DNA of 14,428 bases, taken from contig CAZHPW010000061.1 of NCBI GenBank assembly GCA_964534515.1, forward strand, positions 1 through 14,428, in the 5' to 3' direction. The stretch comes from UBA6115 sp964534515. GTDB taxonomy: Bacteria > Bacillota > Clostridia > Christensenellales > Aristaeellaceae. This document shows, piece by piece, positions 1 to 6,045 of the stretch. Position 1 is the first letter of the stretch. Every line of letters begins with the position of its first letter. The notes beneath the pieces are model-generated. The model made no database searches, had not been told where the DNA came from, and saw nothing but the letters and a program-made list of their open reading frames with translations. Made by a program: the position numbers and the translations under genes.

Positions 1-136
1 CTCTTATTACTCGTTTCTCCCCGCTTGACTTTTCATTAGTAGTCTCTATCATCTTCAAACCTTTTAGCATATGTTTTCAGCCTACAGTTTATCAATACAT
101 TTAACTTTATATAAGAGTCCTACTAAAGTTTTTTGC

Positions 137-160
137 ACCGCTTTTTTTCAAAAAAGCGGT
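137..160. repeat. Inverted repeat (ACCGC-T7-C-A6-GCGGT)
   Basis: The arms ACCGCTTTTTT and AAAAAAGCGGT are fully complementary around a TC centre. The sequence lies between the rpsR terminator and the left edge. It has no T-run after the 3' arm on either strand, so it is not a standard intrinsic terminator. It could be a cruciform-forming or transcript-end element. The structure is seen directly; any function is inference. Confidence 0.5.
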
Positions 161-204
161 CGTCCCCCCGTCCTCGTCCCTCAACCCCACACACCCAAAC
201 ACAC

Positions 205-236
205 AAAAAAACCGTTGCGGTTGCAGCGGTTTTTTC
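205..236 (-). terminator. Intrinsic terminator of the rpsF-ssb-rpsR operon
   Basis: On the minus strand, AAAAAACCG and CGGTTTTTT form a stem around an inner TGC/GCA pair and an AACC loop. The T-run lies in and after the 3' arm. It begins 17 nt downstream of the rpsR stop codon. The A/T-flanked stem could also work on the plus strand. Confidence 0.85.
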
Positions 237-253
237 TTTTAAGCTGGTGTTTC

Positions 254-511
254 TCAGTCGGCCTGGTAGGGCATCAGCGCGATGGCACGTGCGCGTTTGA
301 TGGCCTCAGACAGCTGGCGCTGATGTTTGGCACAGGTGCCCATCATACGCCGGGGAGAAATCTTGCCGCGTTCGTTGATGTAGCGGCGCAGGCGGTTGAC
401 ATCTTTGTAATCAATGTACACAACTTTGTTGGCACAGAAATCACAGACTTTACGCCGCGGACGCCTGCCGCGCGGACGCTGTTTTCTTTCGGCTCCTCTA
501 TCCTCTGACAT
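254..511 (-). CDS. rpsR: 30S ribosomal protein S18
   Basis: S18 is a small-subunit protein that binds next to S6 on the 16S rRNA platform. The 85-residue product has the family core from about residue 21 (RRKVCDFC), then the DYKDVNRLRRYI and RGKISPRR segments and GTCAKHQR. C23, C26, C60 and H63 form a C-x2-C / C-x2-H set, matching S18 versions thought to bind zinc. The ATG at 509-511 is preceded by GAGGAG with an 8-nt spacer. It is the last gene of the rpsF-ssb-rpsR operon, 26 nt after the ssb stop and just before a strong terminator. The usual fourth partner rplI does not follow it. Identification is secure; zinc binding is inferred from the residues. Confidence 0.97.
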   Translation of the reverse strand: MSEDRGAERKQRPRGRRPRRKVCDFCANKVVYIDYKDVNRLRRYINERGKISPRRMMGTCAKHQRQLSEAIKRARAIALMPYQAD

Positions 512-537
512 TTTTTCGTCTCCTCAATTATCGTTGC

Positions 538-957
538 TTAGAACGGAAGGTCATCATCATCGACCCTGACAAAGCCGTTGTTGCTCTCCTGGGGCGCGGG
601 CTGGGAATTCATGGGGCGGTTTTCGCCGCCTTCACCCCTGGGGGAGAGGAATTCCACTTCGTCTGCGTTGACTTCCATGCTGTAGCGCTGGGTGCCGTCA
701 TTGCCGGTGTAGGACTGCAGGCTCAGGGAGCCGGACACGCCCACCTTGCGGCCTTTGGCCAGGTAGCGGTTGCAGTTCTCGGCTTGTTGACGCCAGGTGG
801 TCACGCGGAAAAAGTCCGCTTCGGGCTGACCGGCTTCAGCGCCCTGACGGTTGCGGCGGTTCACCGCGACGGTAAAGGTGCAAACCGGTGTGCCGTTTTG
901 CGTGCTGCGCAATTCGGGGTCACGGGTCAGGTTACCAATGAGAAAAATCTTGTTCAT
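538..957 (-). CDS. ssb: Single-stranded DNA-binding protein
   Basis: SSB coats single-stranded DNA in replication, recombination and repair, and recruits partner proteins through its acidic tail. The 139-residue product has an N-terminal OB fold (about residues 1-105, starting MNKIFLIGNLTRDPELR). A short Pro/Asn/Gln-rich linker follows, and the protein ends in the partner-binding tip DDDDLPF. The length is slightly shorter than many SSBs because the linker is short. The ATG at 955-957 is preceded by AAGGA with an 8-nt spacer, and the gap to the rpsF stop is 11 nt. It lies between the S6 and S18 genes, the standard bacterial arrangement, so it should be transcribed from the rpsF promoter. Confidence 0.97.
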   Translation of the reverse strand: MNKIFLIGNLTRDPELRSTQNGTPVCTFTVAVNRRNRQGAEAGQPEADFFRVTTWRQQAENCNRYLAKGRKVGVSGSLSLQSYTGNDGTQRYSMEVNADEVEFLSPRGEGGENRPMNSQPAPQESNNGFVRVDDDDLPF

Positions 958-968
958 AAGTCGCTTCC

Positions 969-1355
969 TTATTCCTCGGTCTGAACGGCTGGTGTTTCCA
1001 GCTCAGGCTCGGGAACTTCTGCGCTTCTCTCCTGCGGCACCGGGCGCTGCAGGGGTTTGACGTTGGAGCGCTTATGTTCGACGCGGGTGATCAGATAGCG
1101 CATCACCTTGTCGTCAATTTGCATGACGCGTTCCAGTTCCTTGGGGAACTCGGGCTTCGCGGAAAAATTGACCAGGACATAGTAGCCTTCGGGCTTGTCA
1201 TCTACCAGATAAGCCAGGCGGCGTTTGCCCCATTCTTCAACCTTTTCCACTTTGCCTTCATTGGACTCAATCAGCGCGTTAAAGCGCTCGATGAGTTCTT
1301 TTCGAGGTTCTTCCTCAAGGCTTGTGTCAACGATGTAGAGCAGTTCGTAATCCAT
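969..1355 (-). CDS. rpsF: 30S ribosomal protein S6
   Basis: S6 is a small-subunit protein that pairs with S18 on the 16S rRNA. The 128-residue product starts MDYELLYIVDTSLEEE and carries the family signatures WGKRRLAY and RYLITR. It has a Pro/Glu-rich C-terminal extension of about 30 residues. The start was chosen at 1353-1355 because GAGGAGGTGA lies directly upstream with correct spacing. The frame stays open to 1406, but those extra residues do not look like S6. It is first in the operon, 11 nt ahead of ssb, and is served by the promoter at 1424-1452. In other bacteria the S6:S18 complex represses its own mRNA. I do not see the canonical CCG-containing motif in this leader. Confidence 0.96.
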   Translation of the reverse strand: MDYELLYIVDTSLEEEPRKELIERFNALIESNEGKVEKVEEWGKRRLAYLVDDKPEGYYVLVNFSAKPEFPKELERVMQIDDKVMRYLITRVEHKRSNVKPLQRPVPQERSAEVPEPELETPAVQTEE

Positions 1356-1381
1356 ACCTTTCACCTCCTCATGGACGTATG

Positions 1382-1404
1382 GCGCCACGACACTTGCATG
1401 GCGC
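1382..1404 (-). promoter_or_regulatory. Leader hairpin in the rpsF 5' UTR
   Basis: The arms GCGCCA and TGGCGC are complementary around an 11-nt loop, in the roughly 60-nt leader between the predicted transcription start (near 1416) and the rpsF ribosome binding site. Its place fits a ribosomal-protein autoregulatory structure, but the known S6:S18 binding motif is not recognisable. Function is inference. Confidence 0.35.
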
Positions 1405-1423
1405 AAGGATGTACCAATTAAGA

Positions 1424-1452
1424 ATTATATACCGCTTCCGCTCCGAAAGCAA
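1424..1452 (-). promoter_or_regulatory. Promoter of rpsF-ssb-rpsR
   Basis: The minus strand carries TTGCTT (1447-1452), a 17-nt spacer and TATAAT (1424-1429). This is a strong match to a sigma-A promoter, placed about 70 nt upstream of the rpsF start codon. Confidence 0.85.
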
Positions 1453-1508
1453 GCACAAATTCCGCGGTTTTCATAATTTCTAGCGCTTTCGCAAAGGTTT
1501 GCGTCTAT

Positions 1509-2589
1509 CTATTTGTGCGCGTCGTTGATTTCGTTGATTTCAGCAACGNNNNNNNNNNCAGTAGGGGCAGGCGGTGAGGTGGCTGTAGTCCCCGGTGCCC
1601 AGTTCGCCGTAGGTAAATTGGCTGAGTGGCAGGAACTTGTCGCGCACGCCGTAGCATTTCTCGGCGATATGGTAGTTCTGACCGCCCTCATCGTTGTAGA
1701 AAAGCGGGGTAGCGGGGTCAACATGGGGCAATTGACGGCCCTGGTAGTCCTCCCAGACGACCAGCTTGGTGTCCATCTGCCGGCGCAGGGCGTTCCATAC
1801 CCAGGTCATGTTGGTGCCCTTGGGGGTGCGCTTGCGCTGCACGCGGATGCAGCCATGGCTGGCGCGCTCGCCCAGCACCTCTTCGTATTTCGCGTAGTGC
1901 TTGGTGCCATTGCGTACGGAGTGTGGCACTTCGTGGAGGATGTCGCCAAAGTTGAAGCGCAGCCCCATCGCGGCGTTTAAGCCTTCCACCTCAAAGCCGC
2001 CAACGGGGCTGACGATGAGGAACTCACCGGAGCGGGTCTCGTTGTAGGGCTGGCGCTCATTGGGCAGACCGGTGGAGATGACCAGGGTGTCATAGAGTTG
2101 GCCGTCCTCAAAGATGTACATGCGCTGGTCCAGTTTATCAATGACCAGGCCGTACTTGGACTTGGGGGTAACGGTCTCCAGCATGTCCGTGCGGATATAG
2201 CCCTGTACTAATTGGTTCCAGGCCTTGATTTTGCTGTCGTGGAAGGAACTGGAGTAGGTCTCCACCAGGCTCCAGCCGTCATCCCGGGTTTCCAGGACAT
2301 GCAGCCCCTGGGAATCCCGGGTCACGTCGCCCACAGGCTCAGAATTGCTGTCGGGTTCTTTATAGAGCACTTGCTGGGATTTCTGGTTGCCCTTCACCAC
2401 GGTCACCGGCGTCATCAGCATGTCCCAGATGGCGGCGTGGTCGTTGATGTTCATGGGCGTTTCCCAGTAGCCCTTGCCGGTGGTGATGTGCTGTGAGGGC
2501 GCGGGGTAGTAGGGCTCCTCAGCCAGGGCTGGCAGGGGAAGGGCATAGAGTTGAATGAGGATAAAGAGGGCAACAATGATTTTTTTCAA
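1509..2589 (-). CDS. L,D-transpeptidase (YkuD domain), split by an assembly gap
   Basis: The enzyme is predicted to form 3-3 cross-links in peptidoglycan, or attach proteins to it, outside the membrane. A signal peptide (MKKIIVALF...ALA) covers about residues 1-23. An SH3-like segment follows at about 60-140, then the YkuD catalytic domain at about 146-280 with SHGCIR at 244-249 and catalytic Cys247. The C-terminal tail at about 296-344 has H307, C312, C341 and a probable C344 read as TGN at the gap edge, resembling a metal-binding knuckle. The start is TTG at 2587-2589, with AAGGGAG seven nt upstream and no better ATG. The gene lies 12 nt after uppP, so the two are co-transcribed. The stop at 1509 assumes the final residues VAEINEINDAHK belong to this protein. 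The literal 10-N spacing breaks the frame, which I attribute to assembly rather than mutation. Confidence 0.85.
1549..1558. other. Assembly gap (10 N) inside the L,D-transpeptidase gene
   Basis: Ten N fall in the C-terminal coding region. Reading in from the right gives ...HLTACPY followed by TGN. Reading out on the left gives VAEINEINDAHK and a stop in a different register. For one continuous frame the true missing length must be a multiple of three, so 10 is almost certainly a placeholder rather than a measured size. Confidence 0.9.
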
Positions 2590-2601
2590 GAATTTTCTCC
2601 C

Positions 2602-3438
2602 TTACAGGGCGGGCATGGCGATGGGGGGGAAGCCCGCGGTTCCCGTTAATTGCATGAGAATAACGGCGACGCCAACAATGGCGACATAGATGGCAAACTT
2701 GAAGAAGCTGATGCGCTCAATGAGTTTGAGCATGTAGCGGATGGCCAGGTAACCCGAGACGGCAGCGAAAACCAGGCCAATCAGGGTCTGGGCGTTAAAG
2801 AGGGAGCCGATACCAAACTGCTCAACGGCGTCCTTGCCTTCAACCAGAAAGCTGCCCAGTATCGCAGGTGCTGACATCATGAAGGAGAACTTGGCCGCGG
2901 TTCTGCGGTTGAGGCCGCTGATGATACCGCCCAAAAGGGTAGAGCCGCTGCGGCTGACGCCGGGCAGGAGGGCAATGCCCTGAAAGCCGCCCATGATGAG
3001 CGCGCTTGACATGTCCACCTCGGTTTTCCGGGCGCTGCCGGCTTTTTTCCGGTCCAGCACCTCAATGAGCACCAGGAAGAGCGCGGTCACCAGGAAGGAA
3101 ATGCCCAGGAACCAGCCGTCAAACAGTTTGTCCAGGTGGTCACCCAGGATAATCTTGACGAACAGCGCCGGCAGGGAAGCGACGAACAGCAACAGCAGCG
3201 TCCTGTTCTTGATGGGGTGAGCCAGCATGTCCAGCCAGTCCTTGAAGAAAATGATGGCAACGGCAATCAGGGTGCCCATGTGCAGCATCACGTAAAACGC
3301 GATGGAGGAGCCGCCCTGCTGATAGCCCAAAAGGCCCAGCAGTTTTTCCGCCACTATCAGATGCCCGGAGGAAGAGATGGGTAAAAACTCCGATAAGCCT
3401 TGCACAATGCCCATAATGGCGGAAAAAATCATGTCCAT
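2602..3438 (-). CDS. uppP: Undecaprenyl-diphosphatase (UppP/BacA)
   Basis: This integral membrane enzyme dephosphorylates undecaprenyl diphosphate to recycle the lipid carrier for cell-wall synthesis; extra copies give bacitracin resistance. The 278-residue length is typical. Motif 1, QGLSEFLPISSSGHL, lies at residues 13-27 with the catalytic Glu at 17. Motif 2, PGVSRSGST, lies at 159-167 with the conserved Arg at 163. Several hydrophobic membrane segments separate them. The ATG at 3436-3438 has AAGGGA about 7 nt upstream; Met3 is a possible alternative start. It has its own promoter (3478-3506) and leads an operon with the L,D-transpeptidase, joining lipid-carrier recycling to peptidoglycan cross-linking. 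Confidence 0.96.
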   Translation of the reverse strand: MDMIFSAIMGIVQGLSEFLPISSSGHLIVAEKLLGLLGYQQGGSSIAFYVMLHMGTLIAVAIIFFKDWLDMLAHPIKNRTLLLLFVASLPALFVKIILGDHLDKLFDGWFLGISFLVTALFLVLIEVLDRKKAGSARKTEVDMSSALIMGGFQGIALLPGVSRSGSTLLGGIISGLNRRTAAKFSFMMSAPAILGSFLVEGKDAVEQFGIGSLFNAQTLIGLVFAAVSGYLAIRYMLKLIERISFFKFAIYVAIVGVAVILMQLTGTAGFPPIAMPAL

Positions 3439-3477
3439 GTCAGTTCCCTTTCAACCAGCGAGTGAATTTTCGCTGTC

Positions 3478-3506
3478 ATTTTAGCCTTCTTGCCGCCTTG
3501 GGTCAA
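3478..3506 (-). promoter_or_regulatory. Promoter of uppP and the L,D-transpeptidase gene
   Basis: The minus strand shows TTGACC (3501-3506), a 17-nt spacer and TAAAAT (3478-3483). Five of six bases match consensus in each box. The -35 box overlaps the TGA stop codon (3503-3505) of the small upstream gene. A 6-bp hairpin (CAGCGA/TCGCTG, 3456-3475) lies at the very start of the predicted leader. Confidence 0.8.
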
Positions 3507-3682
3507 TGCAACAGGTCCGCTTCCATGGCTTTTTCTCCCTGCCCGCTTTTGTGGCGTTTGTAGACCTTGCCGCTTTGTTTGACGCGGCTGGTGGGTGAAA
3601 AAGCCCAGGTCACCCGCTTTTTGTCATCAAGCGCTTTCTTGGCCTTCTTGGACAGTTTCTTTTCCGGAATCATTCTCTTCAT
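3503..3682 (-). CDS. Small conserved basic protein of unknown function
   Basis: The product is about 59 residues from Met at 3680-3682 (MKRMIPEKKL...). It is very Lys/Arg-rich in its first half (KKLSKKAKKALDDKKR), followed by TWAFSPTSRVKQSGKVYKRHK. I recall similar short basic proteins in other Clostridia, but no function is known to me. Charge and size would fit an RNA- or ribosome-associated protein (inference). The frame is open up to 3721, but those residues do not resemble the family and would lie upstream of the -10 box. No good ribosome binding site precedes Met1 or Met4 (3671-3673). Because the promoter -10 ends only a few nt before Met1, translation may be leaderless. Its stop codon overlaps the uppP -35 box. 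Confidence 0.7.
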   Translation of the reverse strand: MKRMIPEKKLSKKAKKALDDKKRVTWAFSPTSRVKQSGKVYKRHKSGQGEKAMEADLLH

Positions 3683-3688
3683 TCTCGG

Positions 3689-3717
3689 ATTATACCCACC
3701 TGTGCTTTGGCATTGAA
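3689..3717 (-). promoter_or_regulatory. Promoter of the small basic protein gene
   Basis: The minus strand has a perfect TATAAT at 3689-3694 and a weak -35, TTCAAT, at 3712-3717 with a 17-nt spacer. Transcription would begin around 3682, at or next to the start codon. The -35 overlaps the -35 of the divergent MATE promoter. Confidence 0.6.
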
Positions 3718-3741
3718 ACACGGCAATCTAACAGGTATAAT
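3713..3741 (+). promoter_or_regulatory. Promoter of the MATE-lysoplasmalogenase operon
   Basis: TTGAAA (3713-3718), a 17-nt spacer and TATAAT (3736-3741) give a strong sigma-A-type promoter. It lies about 28 nt upstream of the start codon, leaving a leader of roughly 22 nt that holds the AAGAAGG ribosome binding site. Confidence 0.8.
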
Positions 3742-3769
3742 AATGCTCTAAGTAGAAAGAAGGTCATTC

Positions 3770-5215
3770 ATGCAAAAGTTAAAGGTTCTCTTCGCGCCCC
3801 GCAATATGACGGTTGGCGCGCCCTGGAAGCGCATTCTTGAATTCGCCATTCCCATGCTTATCGGCAACATCGCTCAGCAGTTGTATTCATCCACTGACTC
3901 GGTCGTGGTCGGCCAGTATGTGGGTGACCATGCCCTGGCTGCTGTCGGCTCAACCGGGCCTATCCTGATGTTTATGATTGCGCTGTTCATCGGCATCTCA
4001 ACCGGCGCCGGCATCCTGGTTTCCCAATACTTTGGCGCCAAGGACAGAAACCGGCTAAGCATCGCGATTGGCAACTGCATTTCGCTGACCGCGGTGGCTT
4101 CCGTTGTCATCATGATTCTGGGTGTGGTGCTGTCGCCTGTCATTTTGCGCGCCCTGCAGACGCCTGAAGAAATCATCAACGACGCCATCGCTTACCTTCA
4201 GATTTATTTCTGGGGCATCATCGGCTTTACCTATTACAATGTCTTCTCCGGCATTCTGCGCGGCATGGGGGATAGCTTCTCCGCGCTGGGCTTTTTGCTT
4301 TTGACCAGCGTGCTCAATATCGTGCTGGACTTGTGGTTTGTCATCAGCTTTAAGATGGGCGTACCCGGCGTGGCGCTGGCCACCATCATCTCTCAGGCTA
4401 TCTCCGCCATCCTGTGCTACTACAAACTGCGCAAGATGCAGACAACCTTTGAAATCAAGAAGGAAACCCTGCGCCTGCACAAGGATACCGTGCATGACAT
4501 CGTCCGTCTGGGCCTGCCCTCCGGCATCACCCAGGCTATCTTCTCCACTGCCATCATCCTGGTGCAGCGCCTGCAGAACTCCTTTGGCCCGGATATCATC
4601 GCCGCGGCCACCATCTCCATGCGCGTGGACGGCTTTGCCATGATGCCCAACTTCTCCTTCGGCATGGCCATGACCACCTTCACCGGGCAAAACATCGGCG
4701 GCAGGCGGCTGGACCGCGCCCAGCAGGGTGCCAAGCAGGGCGTCGCGCTGGCCTTGGGTACGGCCATTGTCATGACAGGCGCGGTGCTGCTCTTTGGCCA
4801 TGACATCATGAGCCTGTTTACCCCGACTGAAAGCATCATTTCCTACGGCATGAGTTTCATCCGCATTCTGGCCCTGGGCTTTATCGCCATGGCGGTCATC
4901 CAAAGCCTGTCCGGCGTCATGCGCGGCGCGGGCGACGCGACCACGCCCATGTGGATATCCATGTTTACCTCGGTTCTTCTGCGCGTGCCGCTGTCCTACC
5001 TGCTGGTGGAACTGTCCAAAACCCCCGAATTGCCTGCCGGCAACCCGGAGATGCTCTATTACGCCATGCTGATTACCTGGGTTACCGGCGCTGTCATTAA
5101 CGTGCTGGCGTATCGCTTTGGCAAATGGCGCAAAAAGGCGCTGGTCCGCATGGACGCGATGAGCAGCCAGGCCGGTGAATCGGCAGCCGAAGTGGCCGCC
5201 GCGGACATGCTGTGA
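3770..5215 (+). CDS. MATE family efflux transporter
   Basis: This multidrug and toxic compound extrusion transporter is a 12-helix inner-membrane antiporter driven by Na+ or H+. The 481-residue product has two related halves. The typical repeated motifs are SGILRGMGDS in the N-half (about residue 160) and SGVMRGAGDATTPM in the C-half (about residue 380), each after a run of hydrophobic helices. The N-terminal helix contains the usual IPMLIGNIAQQLYSSTDSVVVGQ. The ATG at 3770 follows AAGAAGG with good spacing. The last ~30 residues are a hydrophilic Ala/Ser/Glu tail. The stop codon overlaps the start of the lysoplasmalogenase gene. Substrate and coupling ion cannot be inferred. Confidence 0.93.
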   Translation: MQKLKVLFAPRNMTVGAPWKRILEFAIPMLIGNIAQQLYSSTDSVVVGQYVGDHALAAVGSTGPILMFMIALFIGISTGAGILVSQYFGAKDRNRLSIAIGNCISLTAVASVVIMILGVVLSPVILRALQTPEEIINDAIAYLQIYFWGIIGFTYYNVFSGILRGMGDSFSALGFLLLTSVLNIVLDLWFVISFKMGVPGVALATIISQAISAILCYYKLRKMQTTFEIKKETLRLHKDTVHDIVRLGLPSGITQAIFSTAIILVQRLQNSFGPDIIAAATISMRVDGFAMMPNFSFGMAMTTFTGQNIGGRRLDRAQQGAKQGVALALGTAIVMTGAVLLFGHDIMSLFTPTESIISYGMSFIRILALGFIAMAVIQSLSGVMRGAGDATTPMWISMFTSVLLRVPLSYLLVELSKTPELPAGNPEMLYYAMLITWVTGAVINVLAYRFGKWRKKALVRMDAMSSQAGESAAEVAAADML

Positions 5216-5841
5216 TGCACCACACCATCCTCAGCGCCCTCCTGTTTGTCATGATGGCCGTGACCGGCTTTGCCTACCAGGCGTCCAGTGAGAAGGACTG
5301 GTACACAAAGTCAGCCCGCTTGCTGCTCAAGGGGGGCACAACGGCCTTGGCCGGCCTGTTTGCCCTGTATACCTACCTTGTGTACGGGCAGACCTATATG
5401 CTGTTGATGGCCCTTGGCATTTTCCTCTGCGCGGCGGCTGATGTCCTGCTTGAAATCAAGTTCATCTGGGGCACAGCCTGCTTTGCGGCCGGGCACCTGC
5501 TCTACATCGCTTCCTTCTTAACCAGAAGCAAGCCGGGCTTGCCTTCCCTGGTGTTGCTCATCGTTTTGGCGCTGTTTGCCACTTTCATCACCAGGCGCTA
5601 TGGGCATCGGGCCGATATGGACATCCGTCCCTATTACGCCTACGCCCTCATCATCAGCCTCATGGTGGCGTCAGCCCTGGCGCAGCCCCTCCCGGTCTTC
5701 ATCGGCGCCTTGTTGTTCATGGTTTCAGATGCCATCATCGCCAGGCGCCTGCTCAACCCGTACAAGGACCCCTGGGACAGGGCTTGCATCCTCTTGTACT
5801 ATTTGGCGCAGTTCACCCTGGCGGTCACGCTGCCTCTCTGA
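5215..5841 (+). CDS. Lysoplasmalogenase / YhhN-family membrane protein
   Basis: The YhhN/TMEM86 family includes enzymes that hydrolyse the vinyl-ether bond of lysoplasmalogens to a fatty aldehyde and a glycerophospho-compound. Plasmalogens are common in anaerobic Clostridia, so the role fits. The 208-residue product is almost wholly hydrophobic (about eight membrane helices). It shows the family features LLLKGGTTA, AADVLLEI, FAAGHLLYI, ALLFMVSDAIIA and YYLAQFTLA. ATG at 5215-5217 is preferred: it overlaps the MATE stop (TGATG), which suggests translational coupling, and no separate ribosome binding site stands out. A GTG at 5212 is one codon earlier. The gene ends 26 nt before a terminator. 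Family assignment is good; the exact enzyme activity is inferred. Confidence 0.85.
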   Translation: MHHTILSALLFVMMAVTGFAYQASSEKDWYTKSARLLLKGGTTALAGLFALYTYLVYGQTYMLLMALGIFLCAAADVLLEIKFIWGTACFAAGHLLYIASFLTRSKPGLPSLVLLIVLALFATFITRRYGHRADMDIRPYYAYALIISLMVASALAQPLPVFIGALLFMVSDAIIARRLLNPYKDPWDRACILLYYLAQFTLAVTLPL

Positions 5842-5867
5842 TACGCGCAATTCCATATCGTTTATTC

Positions 5868-5892
5868 AAGCCCGGGGACGGGCTTTTTCTTT
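5868..5892 (+). terminator. Terminator of the MATE-lysoplasmalogenase operon
   Basis: A 7-bp stem AAGCCCG/CGGGCTT with loop GGGA is followed by TTTCTTT, 26 nt after the stop codon. Confidence 0.85.
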
Positions 5893-5922
5893 GTCTTCGC
5901 TTCACATAAATTTGACGCGAAC

Positions 5923-5951
5923 TTGACACAAACTTTACAATACAGGATAAT
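5923..5951 (+). promoter_or_regulatory. Promoter of the ABC importer operon
   Basis: TTGACA (5923-5928, perfect), a 17-nt spacer and GATAAT (5946-5951, 5 of 6) form the best promoter in the window. The predicted start near 5958 leaves a leader of about 88 nt. The leader contains small hairpins CATCC-GCA-GGATG (5968-5980) and GCGC-TCA-GCGC (6001-6011); no known riboswitch was recognised. Confidence 0.88.
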
Positions 5952-6045
5952 CAAAGCCATAAAAGTTCATCCGCAGGATGCTTGCGTTAACCATGGAAGG
6001 GCGCTCAGCGCTTTCCGCATTCAACAAACCGAAAGGGTCATTCGC

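Larger units (their letters stand above)
1..253. other. Non-coding region left of rpsR
   Basis: Positions 1-136 are AT-rich with no convincing gene on either strand. Positions 161-204 are C-rich and almost free of G on the plus strand. An open frame entering this region at 71-508 on the plus strand is antisense to rpsR and has no ribosome binding site. Apart from the inverted repeat at 137-160 and the terminator at 205-236, I see nothing assignable. A regulatory region for a gene left of the window is possible. Confidence 0.5.

Noticed and set aside
71..508. Open frame on the plus strand across the left non-coding region and rpsR
   Set aside because: It is antisense to a certain ribosomal protein gene, has low-complexity composition and no ribosome binding site.
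1466..1508. Terminator after the L,D-transpeptidase gene
   Set aside because: A short CGCAAA/TTTGCG hairpin exists but no T-run follows, so read-through into rpsF is as likely.
4055..4903. Long open frame on the minus strand opposite the MATE gene
   Set aside because: It is a His/Gly/Asp-rich antisense shadow of a GC-rich membrane-protein gene with no family resemblance.
5958..6045. Riboswitch in the importer leader
   Set aside because: Only two very short hairpins are visible, with no conserved aptamer features that I can recognise.
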